From assembly GCF_003933735.1 (NCBI RefSeq), contig NZ_RSED01000004.1:303968-351959 (forward strand): 47,992 nt of DNA, read 5' to 3'. The translations under genes were made by a program, and so were the position numbers. Positions 28,353 to 36,784 of the stretch are shown piece after piece; position 1 is the stretch's first letter, and every line of letters begins with the position of its first letter. This DNA comes from Aquabacterium soli. GTDB lineage: Bacteria; Pseudomonadota; Gammaproteobacteria; Burkholderiales; Burkholderiaceae_C. The notes under the pieces were generated by a model, which was not told the DNA's origin, did no database searches, and saw only the letters and a list, made by a program, of their open reading frames with translations.

Positions 28353-29429
28353 TCAGCGTGGCACGCCGTTGCGCCAAGCCGCCCAGTTCTTCGAAATGGC
28401 CTGCACCAGCGGGTTGCCAGCCAGGAACAGGTTGTTGAGCGTGATCACGAAACCGCCCTGGTCGGCGTAGTTGACCAGGTTGTCGGCACTGCTCTGCCCG
28501 GGATAGGGCCGGTCGAAATCCGAACCACCGCGCAGCACAGCCACGCGCTTGAGGTCCAGCAGCTTAAGGGCTGCGCCGCGCTTGAGGGCCTCGTACGTGG
28601 CGTTGTCTTCCTGCTGGGTGGTGCAGTACACGCCCTTGCCATCCGTCACGATCTTCGTCCACTCGGTGGCGCGCTCACCCAGGGCCGTGCCGGAGAACCA
28701 GGTGTCGCCGGCCAGCGTGTCGCACTGAAGCACGGTGGGCGGCTGGTTGGCAGGCGCGGCCGGGAACTTGGCACGCGCGGCCTGGGCCTGCGCGCCATCG
28801 CTCAGCGTCACGCCCCTGGACAGGGCATACGCCTTCTGCAGCAGGGCCTCATCGAGCTGGAAGACCTCGGTCTTGTAGTCCAGCGGCGGTTTGTCCTTGG
28901 GATGCCTGGTGTTGATGCCCAGGTAGCCGCCGGGCCACTCGGCCGGGATCTCGCGCGCATCGATCTCCCACTGGATCCCGAAGTCGACCAGGTAGCGCGC
29001 CCAGGCCACAGAGCCCACGGTGCCGTACTCGGGGTTGATGCCAGCGATGCCCGCGATCAGGAAGTAGGTGCGCGACAGATCGAAGCTGCGCGAGAGCACC
29101 AGCGCCATGGTGGACGCGGCGGCGTTGGTGTGGCCCATGCCGGTGGTCATCACGCAGACCTCGGCGCGGTTGCAGCGCACCACGGGGTAGTCGGGTGAAA
29201 GGCCAGGCACCTTGTGCTCGCGCCACGGGCCGAGCTTGTCGAGCCAGACCTGGCCTTCCGGCGCGAACATCGAGATGATCAGGACCTTGGGCGCAGGCGT
29301 GGGCGGGCCGAAGAATCGCTCGTCCTTGAAGAAGCCTCCCGCACTGGCCAGTGTCGGGGCGATGGTGGCAACGATGAGTACGAGGGTGAGCACCCGCAGA
29401 CGGGCGGCGGTCTTGTTCCAGAGGGACAT
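28353..29429 (-). CDS. Purine nucleoside permease (NUP) family exported protein
   Basis: 358 residues with a signal peptide (LRVLTLVLIVATIAPTLASA). The body fits the NUP family (PF06516): PKVLIISMFAPEGQVWLDKL, VMTTGMGHTNAAASTMALVL, IAGIAGINPEYGTVGSVAWA, RGGSDFDRPYPGQSSADNL. The fold is related to nucleoside phosphorylases. The family name comes from a Candida nucleoside permease, but this protein has no membrane helices beyond the signal, so a periplasmic nucleoside-binding or phosphorylase-like role is as likely as transport. AGGAG lies 6 bases before ATG at 29429. Convergent with the second cyclase gene, 10 bases apart. Confidence 0.85.
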   Translation of the reverse strand: MSLWNKTAARLRVLTLVLIVATIAPTLASAGGFFKDERFFGPPTPAPKVLIISMFAPEGQVWLDKLGPWREHKVPGLSPDYPVVRCNRAEVCVMTTGMGHTNAAASTMALVLSRSFDLSRTYFLIAGIAGINPEYGTVGSVAWARYLVDFGIQWEIDAREIPAEWPGGYLGINTRHPKDKPPLDYKTEVFQLDEALLQKAYALSRGVTLSDGAQAQAARAKFPAAPANQPPTVLQCDTLAGDTWFSGTALGERATEWTKIVTDGKGVYCTTQQEDNATYEALKRGAALKLLDLKRVAVLRGGSDFDRPYPGQSSADNLVNYADQGGFVITLNNLFLAGNPLVQAISKNWAAWRNGVPR

Positions 29430-29600
29430 GGTGGCTCCTGGGGCATGGCTGAGGGACAACGCCGGACATGTGCCGGCAGACCCACACCAATACTGCCCAG
29501 GGCCGCCGGTGTGCGCCGAAGCGCCATCCGGATCAGGCCATCTTCAAAGCAGGTTTCACGCCCGAGAACCCGATCAGACCACGCAAGCATGGCCCGATCG

Positions 29601-29615
29601 GATCAGCCGCTGATC
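29601..29615. repeat. 15-base palindrome at the esterase stop codon
   Basis: GATCAGC, C, GCTGATC is a perfect palindrome whose right arm overlaps the carboxylesterase stop codon (29614-29616). Possible transcript end structure; no U-run. Confidence 0.35.
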
Positions 29616-31233
29616 AGAAAAGCCCTTCCAGCGACCATGCCAGGCAACGGTGCTCGGCCTGGAAGACACCGAAGCTCTTCGTGCTGATGCCCGTCGCTTC
29701 GAGGCGCTGGTAAGGCGAACTCAGCACATTGAAGGCCGGCCAGGGGCTGGCTGGCAGCGGGGCCGGGCCCACCGTGTTGTTCGGGTTGCCGGTCGCGATG
29801 AACGCCTTCCAGTAGCGCAGCATCTGGTCGCCCAGGGCCTGCTGCTGTGCGTTCAGGGGATCCTGCGGGATGCCCGCCACGGTGGACTGGAACACGTACT
29901 GCAGATCGCCACCATGGAAGGCCAGCCAGTCGATGAACGGATCAGGCGCGAACTGCGGTGCCGTGCGGTCGGCGAACTCGAAGGCGTAGGTGGGTGTCAC
30001 CTTCGACAGCGAGTGCGCCATGCGGTTGGCCACGCAGCTGAACACCTTGTCGGTGATCAGCGATGAGGCCGCCACGTCCACGCTGCCGTAGTTGGCGGCG
30101 CTGTACAGGCTGGTGTAGACCGGCGCCGCGCTGCCCAGCAGGTAGCCGGCCACGCTGTCGTAGTCGGCCTGTGTCAGCTCGCGGCCATACCCCAGATGGA
30201 ACAAGGGCAGGATGAAACCACGGCCTTCATCACGGTTGGCACCCACCATCACCGGCACGCGGTTGACTCGGCCAAGGGCCATGGCCTTGAGCGGTGCCAT
30301 CGGCAGAGTCACGCCGTCGTCGGTGGCCGACCAGATGTCGAACTTGGTGACCGAGTCTTCGTACAGGGGCGACACGGCCAGGATGTCCTCCACTGATTTG
30401 GCGCGCAGGCAGGCCATCTGCCCCCCGCCCGCGGCGCAGCCCAGGCGGTCGGCCAGCGCATCGCCATAAGTGCGCGCGGTGGCCAGCGGCTTGGACGCGA
30501 TGCCGCACGAGGCGCTCTGCATGATCACCCGGTGGAAAAGGCCGCGCGCCTTGGGCGAGGCCAGTGCCAGGCAACCCGAGGTGCCGCCGGACGACTGCCC
30601 GGCCAGCGTCACCCGCGAGGCATCACCGCCGAACGCCGCAATGTTCTGCTTGACCCAGCGCAGCGCCAGCCACTGGTCCTGCAAGCCGAAGTTGACGCCT
30701 GGGCCCTCCCCGGCCATGCCGGAAGTGGTCAGAAAGCCGAAAGCACCCAGCCGGTAGTTGATGGTGACGACCACGGCGTCGGTCTTGAGCGCCATGATGC
30801 TGGCGTCGTACTGGGCGCCCGTGCCCACCTGGAAGGCACCTCCGTGCACCCAGACGATCACCGGGCGCGGCCCTTGGGCCGATGCGGGCGGCGCATAGAC
30901 ATTCAGGCTGAGACAGTCCTCGTTGACCGACGCCTCGGCGAACAAGCCTGGGTACTGCGGGCAGGCCGAGCCGAACTGCGTGGCGTTGCGCGTGCCGGTC
31001 CAGGCAGGTGCGGGCTGGGGTGCTTTCCAGCGCAGGGCGCCCGTGGGCGCCTGGCCGTAGGGAATGCCGAGGAACTGCCTCACCCCCGATGCTTGCTGGC
31101 CAGCCAGCCAGCCTTGCGCCACCTGCACGGTGGTTTGTGCGTGGACCGAGGCAGACGCCCCAAGCCACAAGGCGGAAACCGAGGCAAGTGCCCTCAACAG
31201 GGGCTTGAAGAAACGAGAACTGAATCTGCTCAC
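29614..31233 (-). CDS. Secreted type B carboxylesterase
   Basis: 539-residue alpha/beta hydrolase. The signal peptide is near LLRALASVSALWLGASASVHA. The oxyanion region is VIVWVHGGAFQVG, the EDCLSLNVYAP cholinesterase-family block is present, and the nucleophile elbow reads GQSSGG where most relatives have GESAGG. The acid is probably Glu in NRDEGRGF, and the His lies in AFHGGDLQYVF. GTG at 31233 is chosen because AAGGAGT sits 5-6 bases upstream; the longer frame has none. Its 193-base upstream region holds a CRP-like site. Substrate not predictable. Confidence 0.92.
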   Translation of the reverse strand: MSRFSSRFFKPLLRALASVSALWLGASASVHAQTTVQVAQGWLAGQQASGVRQFLGIPYGQAPTGALRWKAPQPAPAWTGTRNATQFGSACPQYPGLFAEASVNEDCLSLNVYAPPASAQGPRPVIVWVHGGAFQVGTGAQYDASIMALKTDAVVVTINYRLGAFGFLTTSGMAGEGPGVNFGLQDQWLALRWVKQNIAAFGGDASRVTLAGQSSGGTSGCLALASPKARGLFHRVIMQSASCGIASKPLATARTYGDALADRLGCAAGGGQMACLRAKSVEDILAVSPLYEDSVTKFDIWSATDDGVTLPMAPLKAMALGRVNRVPVMVGANRDEGRGFILPLFHLGYGRELTQADYDSVAGYLLGSAAPVYTSLYSAANYGSVDVAASSLITDKVFSCVANRMAHSLSKVTPTYAFEFADRTAPQFAPDPFIDWLAFHGGDLQYVFQSTVAGIPQDPLNAQQQALGDQMLRYWKAFIATGNPNNTVGPAPLPASPWPAFNVLSSPYQRLEATGISTKSFGVFQAEHRCLAWSLEGLF

Positions 31234-31256
31234 GATGACTCCTTGCGATGTGGTTA

Positions 31257-31276
31257 TGGCGTGTAAGGACACGCCA
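31257..31276 (-). promoter_or_regulatory. Hairpin in the carboxylesterase leader
   Basis: TGGCGTGT and ACACGCCA form a perfect 8-pair stem with an AAGG loop (plus-strand reading), ending 24 bases before the GTG start. It is either an mRNA leader structure or an operator. Confidence 0.4.
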
Positions 31277-31340
31277 ATCGAATCATCGACAAGACCTCAG
31301 CGGGCTTGATGTCATCCATCAAACCGTTTCAGCGGTTCTG

Positions 31341-31356
31341 CGTGACAAAAATCACG
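31341..31356. promoter_or_regulatory. CRP/Vfr-like site upstream of the carboxylesterase
   Basis: CGTGA, CAAAAA, TCACG contains GTGA-N6-TCAC, the core of the CRP/Vfr consensus, as a perfect dyad about 110 bases before the esterase start. The region is also AT-rich and holds TTGCA-N5-TGCAA (31371-31385). No clear -10 at a CRP-compatible distance was found, so it is a candidate only. Confidence 0.45.
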
Positions 31357-31419
31357 ATTTACCTTGTAACTTGCAATTTATGCAACGTTTTTCGATTTGC
31401 ATGGGGAGGCTTCCAAGGT

Positions 31420-31437
31420 CCAAGCCTCACGGCTTGG
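31420..31437 (-). terminator. Hairpin at the rsuA stop codon
   Basis: CCAAGCC and GGCTTGG form a perfect 7-pair stem around TCAC, and the loop contains the rsuA stop codon (31427-31429). Probable 3' end structure without a U-run. Confidence 0.45.
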
Positions 31438-32173
31438 GAGGCAACACCACAGCGGGATCCTCCACCCAGCGCCACTGCCCCGGGGCCAGATCGGCCGGCA
31501 GTTCGAGCTGGCCGACACTGCTGCGGTGCAGTGCCTCCACCCGGTTGCTCACCGCCGCCACCATGCGCTTGACCTGGTGGTACTTGCCCTGCACCAGGGT
31601 CAGGCGCAAGTGGGTTTCGCCGATCGCGTCCACCCGCTCGGCCGCATCGGCCTTCACAGGCGATGGGTCGTCGTCCAGCACAACCCCCGCCATCAACTGC
31701 TGCAACTGCCCGTCACTCACCGGGTGCTTGCAGGTCACCTCATACACCTTGGGCACATGGTGCTTGGGCGAGGTCAGCTTGTGCAGCAGGGGGCCGTCGT
31801 CGGTCATCAGCAGCAGGCCGGTGGTGTCCTGGTCCAGCCGGCCCACAGGCTGGAGGCCGCGGCGGCGCAGCGCCACGGGCAGCAGGTTGTGCACGCCGGG
31901 CCAGGCGCCGGGCTTGAGCGAGCATTCGTAGCCGGCCGGCTTGTGCAGCATCACCAGCGCCTTGACATGCGTCACCCAGGGCTGGCCTTCGATCTCCAGC
32001 GCCAGCCGGTCTTCCGGGAAGGCGGCATCAGGGTCGTCCACCACCGCGCCGTCGACCTTGACCAGGCCATTGAGGATGAGGCCATCGCACTCGCGGCGGG
32101 CGCCGAAGCCCTGGGCGAAGAGGATCTGGGACAGGGGGGCATGCCCGGCGGGCAGTCTGGAGCGTGGCGGCAT
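31427..32173 (-). CDS. rsuA: 16S rRNA pseudouridine synthase (RsuA family)
   Basis: 248 residues. An N-terminal S4-type RNA-binding part (LSQILFAQGFGARRECDGLI) is followed by the catalytic domain with the GRLDQDTTGLLLMTDDG motif holding the nucleophilic Asp, then KVYEVTCKHP and GKYHQVKRMVAAVSNRVEAL. This fits RsuA, which modifies U516 of 16S rRNA; the close relatives RluE/RluF are less likely given the TTDDG-type segment. ATG at 32173 is chosen because the frame upstream to 32332 is antisense of the divergent hydrolase gene. No good ribosome site. Confidence 0.92.
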   Translation of the reverse strand: MPPRSRLPAGHAPLSQILFAQGFGARRECDGLILNGLVKVDGAVVDDPDAAFPEDRLALEIEGQPWVTHVKALVMLHKPAGYECSLKPGAWPGVHNLLPVALRRRGLQPVGRLDQDTTGLLLMTDDGPLLHKLTSPKHHVPKVYEVTCKHPVSDGQLQQLMAGVVLDDDPSPVKADAAERVDAIGETHLRLTLVQGKYHQVKRMVAAVSNRVEALHRSSVGQLELPADLAPGQWRWVEDPAVVLPPKP

Positions 32174-32247
32174 GGGCAGGCCTGGGACTTTCTGGCAAAA
32201 ACGCCATTGTGCTGCGATGATGGGCTTTCCCTGACAGCGCGGAGCGC

Positions 32248-33105
32248 ATGTTGAAAGTCCACCACCTCGATTGCGGGTCGATGTGCCCGCTGGGCCGCCG
32301 CCTGATCCATGGGGAAGGGGGGTGGCTGGCACCGGCCACCCTGTGCTGCCACTGCCTGCTGATCGAGGGGCGCAACAGCCTGATCCTGGTGGACACAGGC
32401 CTGGGCACGGGCGATGTGGCCAACCCTGCCCGGCTGGGCGCGGCGTTCAACGCCGTGGTGCGCCCCCGCCTGCTGATGGAAGAGACCGCGCTGCATCAGA
32501 TCCGCGCGCTGGGCCTGGACCCGGGCGATGTGCGGCACCTGGTGCCCACTCACCTGGACCTGGACCACGCGGGCGGCCTGGGCGATTTCCCGCTGGCCCA
32601 GGTGCACGTGCACGCGCCCGAACTGCAGGCCGCGCTGGAGCGCCCCACCCTGCATGAGAAGAGCCGCTACATCCCGGCGCAATGGGCGCACGGCCCGCAG
32701 TGGGCCTCCCACAACGTGAACGGCGACACCTGGATGGGCTTCGACGCGGTGCGTGCCCTGCCCGATACGGATGAAGAGGTGCTGCTGGTGCCACTGACCG
32801 GCCACACACGCGGCCACACGGGCGTGGCGGTGCGCACCGGTGACGGCTGGCTGCTGCACTGTGGCGACGCCTACTTCTTCCGCGGAGAGATGGACGAAGA
32901 TCCGCACTGCCCGGCGGGCCTGCGGATCTTCCAGTCGCTGGTGCAGATGGACAGCACCCAACGCCTGGCCAACCAGCGCCGCCTGCGAGAGCTCAAGCGC
33001 GACCATGGCCGGGAGGTGACGCTGTTCTGCGCGCACGACCCGGTGGAGTTGCTGGCGATGGTCGACAGGCCCTTGACGGCCGCCGAAACCGCGGTAGCGG
33101 CCTGA
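32248..33105 (+). CDS. Metallo-beta-lactamase-fold hydrolase
   Basis: 285 residues, cytosolic. It has the zinc motif THLDLDHAGG, a following His in LTGHTRGHTG, Asp in LHCGDAYFF and a late His in FCAHDPVE, all expected of an active MBL-fold enzyme. The beginning (MLKVHHLDCGSMCPLGRRLI) and the LLIEGRNSLILVDTGLG strand resemble AHL-lactonase-like and related uncharacterised hydrolases, but the substrate cannot be assigned. GGAG precedes ATG closely. It is divergent from rsuA by 74 bases and convergent with the acyl-CoA dehydrogenase gene. Confidence 0.88.
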   Translation: MLKVHHLDCGSMCPLGRRLIHGEGGWLAPATLCCHCLLIEGRNSLILVDTGLGTGDVANPARLGAAFNAVVRPRLLMEETALHQIRALGLDPGDVRHLVPTHLDLDHAGGLGDFPLAQVHVHAPELQAALERPTLHEKSRYIPAQWAHGPQWASHNVNGDTWMGFDAVRALPDTDEEVLLVPLTGHTRGHTGVAVRTGDGWLLHCGDAYFFRGEMDEDPHCPAGLRIFQSLVQMDSTQRLANQRRLRELKRDHGREVTLFCAHDPVELLAMVDRPLTAAETAVAA

Positions 33106-33130
33106 CGCTCAGGCCGCCGGACCGCGAGGA

Positions 33131-34291
33131 TCAGGCGAACACGCCCGCGCTGTCCTGCATGCGGGCCGACACCTCGCCCAGGTGGTGCATCGTGTCGCCC
33201 AGGCTCAGCTCCATCACCGTCAGGCGCTTGAAGAAGTGGCCAGCGGCGTACTCTTCGGTCACGCCGATGCCACCATGCAGCTGCACGGCCTGCTGCGCCA
33301 CGAAGCGCATGGATTGGCCCAGCTGCACCTTGGCCTGTGCCAGCGCGCGGCGGCGCTCATCGGCCGGGGCCGTGAGCTTGAGCGTGGCGTAATAGCTCAT
33401 CGAGCGGGCCAGCTCCAACTGCATCTTCATGTCGGATGCGCGGTGGCGCAGGGCCTGGAAGCTGCTGATCAGCACGTTGAACTGCTTGCGGGTGTTCATG
33501 TAATCCACCGTCAGCGCCAGCAGGCTTTCCATCGCGCCCACGCCCTCGGCGCACAGCGCAGCGATGCCGATGTCGACCATGTGCTCCAGCGGGGCGAAGC
33601 CTTGCTCGGCGATCAGAGCCGCGGGTGCGCTGTCGAAGGTCAGTTCGGCAGCGCGCGAGCCATCGAGCAGCGCATAGGGCTGGGCCTTGAGGCCCGAGGC
33701 GCCACGCTCCACCAGGAACAGGGCGATGCCTTCAGGCGCGTCCACGGCACCGCTCACGCGGGCTGGCACCACATAGGCCTCGGCCACACCGTCGTCACCG
33801 CCGATGGCCACCAGGTTCTTCACGCCGCTCACGCGCCAGGCACCATCGGCACCCTTCTGCGCGGTAGCGCTGACGTGGCTCAAGCGATAACGCGCACCGC
33901 GCTCCTGCAGCGCCGGGATGACACGGGCCGTGCCTTCAGCAACACGCGGCAGCCAGGCAGCCTGCAGCTCTGAAGGAGCATGGTCGCGCAGCACGCCAGC
34001 GCCCATCAGCGCGGCGCCGGCGTAGGGCGAGATCACCAGGCCGCGGCCCAGCTCTTCCATCACGACCATGGCCTCCACGGGGCCCATGTCCATGCCGCCG
34101 TGCTCGCCGGTCACGGCCAGGCCCAGCAGGCCCAGCTCGGCCAGCGATTGCCACGCACCGCTCGCATCGGCACCAGCATGCCCGCCGGCCTTGACCAGCG
34201 CGCGGCGGTGCTCGATGTCGTAGTCCTTGTCCACCCAGCGGCGCACCACATCGCGCAGCTGTTCCTGATCAGAAGTGAAATCGAAATCCAT
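33131..34291 (-). CDS. Acyl-CoA dehydrogenase, PimD-like (small) subunit
   Basis: 386-residue flavoprotein of the acyl-CoA dehydrogenase family: N-terminal helical domain (MDFDFTSDQEQLRDVVRRWV), middle beta domain, and a C-terminal domain with QLHGGIGVTEEYAAGHFFKR. It lacks the Tyr-Glu-Gly-Thr catalytic block of short/medium-chain enzymes; the corresponding end reads ELSLGDTMHHLG. It is last of a four-gene minus-strand cluster, 25 bases after its partner dehydrogenase. The pair matches pimC/pimD, subunits of pimeloyl-CoA dehydrogenase, in order and type. A heteromeric enzyme is inferred. Confidence 0.9.
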   Translation of the reverse strand: MDFDFTSDQEQLRDVVRRWVDKDYDIEHRRALVKAGGHAGADASGAWQSLAELGLLGLAVTGEHGGMDMGPVEAMVVMEELGRGLVISPYAGAALMGAGVLRDHAPSELQAAWLPRVAEGTARVIPALQERGARYRLSHVSATAQKGADGAWRVSGVKNLVAIGGDDGVAEAYVVPARVSGAVDAPEGIALFLVERGASGLKAQPYALLDGSRAAELTFDSAPAALIAEQGFAPLEHMVDIGIAALCAEGVGAMESLLALTVDYMNTRKQFNVLISSFQALRHRASDMKMQLELARSMSYYATLKLTAPADERRRALAQAKVQLGQSMRFVAQQAVQLHGGIGVTEEYAAGHFFKRLTVMELSLGDTMHHLGEVSARMQDSAGVFA

Positions 34292-34316
34292 GGTGTCTTG
34301 CCTCGTTGGTGGCGGG

Positions 34317-35513
34317 TCAGCCCAGCAGGGTCTGCGCCACGATGTTGCGCTGCACTTCGTTGGAGCCGCCGTAGATGGTGGTCTTGCGGTAGTTCAGGTA
34401 GGTGGCCGCCAGCGGGGCCGCGGTCAGGTTGCCGCCCGGGAAGCCGCCGGCGAACTGGTCGCCCTGCCAGCCGGCTTCCATGGCCTCCTGCAGGAAGACC
34501 TGCGAGGTGGGGCCTGCGGCCAGCATCATCAGCTCGCTGTAGCGCTGCTGGATCTCGCTGCCGCGCACCTTGAGCAGGCCGGCCACATCGAGTGCCTTCT
34601 TGCCGCCGTGCTCGGCGCTCAGCACGCGCAGCACCATCATCTCCAGCGCGATCACGTCGACTTCCAGCAAGGCGATTTGGTCACGGAAGCGGGCGTCGTC
34701 GTACACGCCTTCGGCACGGGCGATGCGCTTGACGCGCTCCAGCTCGCGCTTGGCACGGTTCACATCGGCGATGTTGGTGCGCTCGTGCGCCAGCAGGTAC
34801 TTGGCGTAGGTCCAGCCCTGGTTCTCCTGGCCGACCAGATTCTCGGCAGGCACCTCGACGTTGTCGAAGAACACCTCGTTGACTTCATGCTCGCCATCCA
34901 TCGTGATGATGGGGCGCACGGTCACGCCAGGCGACTTCATGTCGATCAGCAGGAAGGAGATGCCGGCCTGTGGCTTGACTTCGCTGTTCGTGCGCACCAG
35001 GCAGAAGATCCAGTCGCCGTACTGGCCCAGCGTGGTCCAGGTCTTCTGGCCGTTGACGATGTACTTGTTGCCCTGGCGCTCGGCACGGGTCTTCACGGAA
35101 GCCAGGTCGGAGCCGGAGCCCGGCTCGCTGTAGCCCTGGCTCCACCACACCTCGCCGCTCATGATGCCGGGCAAAAAGCGCTGGTGCTGCTCAGGCGAGC
35201 CGAAGGCCATGATCACGGGCGCCACCATCACCGGGCCGAAGGGCACGATGCGCGGGCTGCCGGCCATGGCGCATTCTTCCTCGAAGATGTGGCGCTGGAT
35301 GGCGTCCCAGCCGGGGCCGCCGAACTCCTTGGGCCAGCCGTAGCCGTGCAGGCCTTTGGCGCCCAGGATCTTGGCCCAGCGCTGCATGTCGTCCTTGCTC
35401 AGGCGCAGGGCGTTGTGCACCTTGTGCGAAATGTCGGCCGGCAGGTTGGCGCGCACCCAGGTGCGCATCTCTTGCCTGAAGGCCTCTTGTTCCGGGGTGA
35501 ATTGCAGATCCAT
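34317..35513 (-). CDS. Acyl-CoA dehydrogenase, PimC-like (large) subunit
   Basis: 398 residues. Family landmarks: MDLQFTPEQEAFRQEMRTWV start, the FAD/substrate segment WWSQGYSEPGSGSDLASVKT, GQKTWTTLGQYGDWIFCLVR, and the end TIYGGSNEVQRNIVAQTLLG. The position of the catalytic Glu in medium-chain enzymes is Gly here (YGGS), typical of this long-chain/dicarboxyl branch. AAAGGA lies 6 bases before ATG. It lies between the glutaryl-CoA dehydrogenase gene (15 bases upstream) and its partner subunit. Predicted to oxidise a dicarboxylyl-CoA such as pimeloyl-CoA. Confidence 0.9.
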   Translation of the reverse strand: MDLQFTPEQEAFRQEMRTWVRANLPADISHKVHNALRLSKDDMQRWAKILGAKGLHGYGWPKEFGGPGWDAIQRHIFEEECAMAGSPRIVPFGPVMVAPVIMAFGSPEQHQRFLPGIMSGEVWWSQGYSEPGSGSDLASVKTRAERQGNKYIVNGQKTWTTLGQYGDWIFCLVRTNSEVKPQAGISFLLIDMKSPGVTVRPIITMDGEHEVNEVFFDNVEVPAENLVGQENQGWTYAKYLLAHERTNIADVNRAKRELERVKRIARAEGVYDDARFRDQIALLEVDVIALEMMVLRVLSAEHGGKKALDVAGLLKVRGSEIQQRYSELMMLAAGPTSQVFLQEAMEAGWQGDQFAGGFPGGNLTAAPLAATYLNYRKTTIYGGSNEVQRNIVAQTLLG

Positions 35514-35528
35514 GGAGGGTCCTTTCGC

Positions 35529-36716
35529 TCAGGCACTGAAGGCCTGGATGCCGGTCTGGGCGCGGCCCAGGATCAGCGCGTGCACATCATGCGTGCCTTC
35601 GTAGGTGTTGACCACCTCCAGGTTCACGACATGGCGAATCACGCCGTATTCATCGCTGATGCCGTTGCCGCCGTGCATGTCGCGCGCCACGCGGGCGATG
35701 TCCAGCGCCTTGCCGCAGTTGTTGCGCTTCATCAGCGAGGTGATCTCGGGTGCGGCGATGCCTTCGTCCTTCATGCGGCCCAGGCGAAGCGAGCCTTGCA
35801 GGCCCAGCGCGATCTCGGTCTGCATGTCGGCCAGCTTCTTCTGGATCAGCTGGTTGGCGGCCAGCGGGCGGCCGAACTGGATGCGATCCAGCGTGTACTG
35901 GCGCGCGGCCTGCCAGCAGAACTCGGCGGCGCCCATCGCGCCCCAGGAGATGCCGTAGCGCGCGCTGTTCAGGCACGTGAAGGGGCCCTTGAGGCCTTCG
36001 ACTTCCAGCTCGTTCTCGGCCGGCACGAAGACCTTGTCCATCACGATCTCGCCGGTGACGGAGGTGCGCAGGCCCACCTTGCCGTGGATGGCCGGAGCGC
36101 TCAGGCCCTTCCAGCCTTTTTCCAGGATGAAGCCGCGGATCTTGCCCGCATCGTTCTTGGCCCAGACCACGAACACATCGGCAATCGGCGAGTTGGTGAT
36201 CCACATCTTGGCGCCGCTCAGCTCATAACCGCCAGGCACGCTGCGCGCGCGGGTGATCATGCCGCCGGGATCCGAGCCGTGGTTGGGCTCGGTCAGGCCG
36301 AAGCAGCCAATCCATTCGCCACTGGCAAGCCGGGGCAGGTACTTCTGCTTCTGCGCCTCGGTGCCGAACTCGTTGCTGGGCACCATCACCAGCGACGACT
36401 GCACGCTCATCATCGAGCGGTAGCCCGAATCCACGCGCTCCACCTCGCGGGCGACCAGGCCGTAGCAAACGTAGTTGAGGTCCGCACCGCCGTACTGCGA
36501 AGGAATCGTGGCCCCCAAGAGACCCAGCTCACCCATCTCGCGGAAGATGCTGGCGTCGGTCTGCTCATTGCGGAAGGAATCGCGCACGCGCGGCAGCAGG
36601 CGGCCTTGCGAGTAGTCATAGGCGGCCTGTTGCACCTGGCGCTCTTCGGAGGTGAGCTGCTCGGAGAGCATGAAGGGGTCGTCCCAGTGGAAGGAGGCTT
36701 TGGAAGACGAGCTCAT
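35529..36716 (-). CDS. gcdH: Glutaryl-CoA dehydrogenase
   Basis: Decarboxylating acyl-CoA dehydrogenase: glutaryl-CoA to crotonyl-CoA + CO2. It has 395 residues, the family size. It shows [59 protein letters not shown], and [20 protein letters not shown] with catalytic Glu373. The start at 36716 is chosen from homology ([20 protein letters not shown]), and the longer frame is antisense of the thiolase end. It follows the thiolase gene by 68 bases and precedes pimC/D-like genes, so it should take the glutaryl-CoA released from pimeloyl-CoA by one round of beta-oxidation. Confidence 0.96.
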   Translation of the reverse strand: MSSSSKASFHWDDPFMLSEQLTSEERQVQQAAYDYSQGRLLPRVRDSFRNEQTDASIFREMGELGLLGATIPSQYGGADLNYVCYGLVAREVERVDSGYRSMMSVQSSLVMVPSNEFGTEAQKQKYLPRLASGEWIGCFGLTEPNHGSDPGGMITRARSVPGGYELSGAKMWITNSPIADVFVVWAKNDAGKIRGFILEKGWKGLSAPAIHGKVGLRTSVTGEIVMDKVFVPAENELEVEGLKGPFTCLNSARYGISWGAMGAAEFCWQAARQYTLDRIQFGRPLAANQLIQKKLADMQTEIALGLQGSLRLGRMKDEGIAAPEITSLMKRNNCGKALDIARVARDMHGGNGISDEYGVIRHVVNLEVVNTYEGTHDVHALILGRAQTGIQAFSA

Positions 36717-36784
36717 GGTGTGTGTCTTTCTCAGGGAATCTTGAAGATGCGTGTGGATGCGAAGGCGGCAGCGGTGGATGGCGT

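Noticed and set aside
28353..31233. Functional pairing of the NUP-family protein and the carboxylesterase
   Set aside because: Same strand, but separated by 184 bases with a palindrome at the esterase end; no biochemical link is evident.
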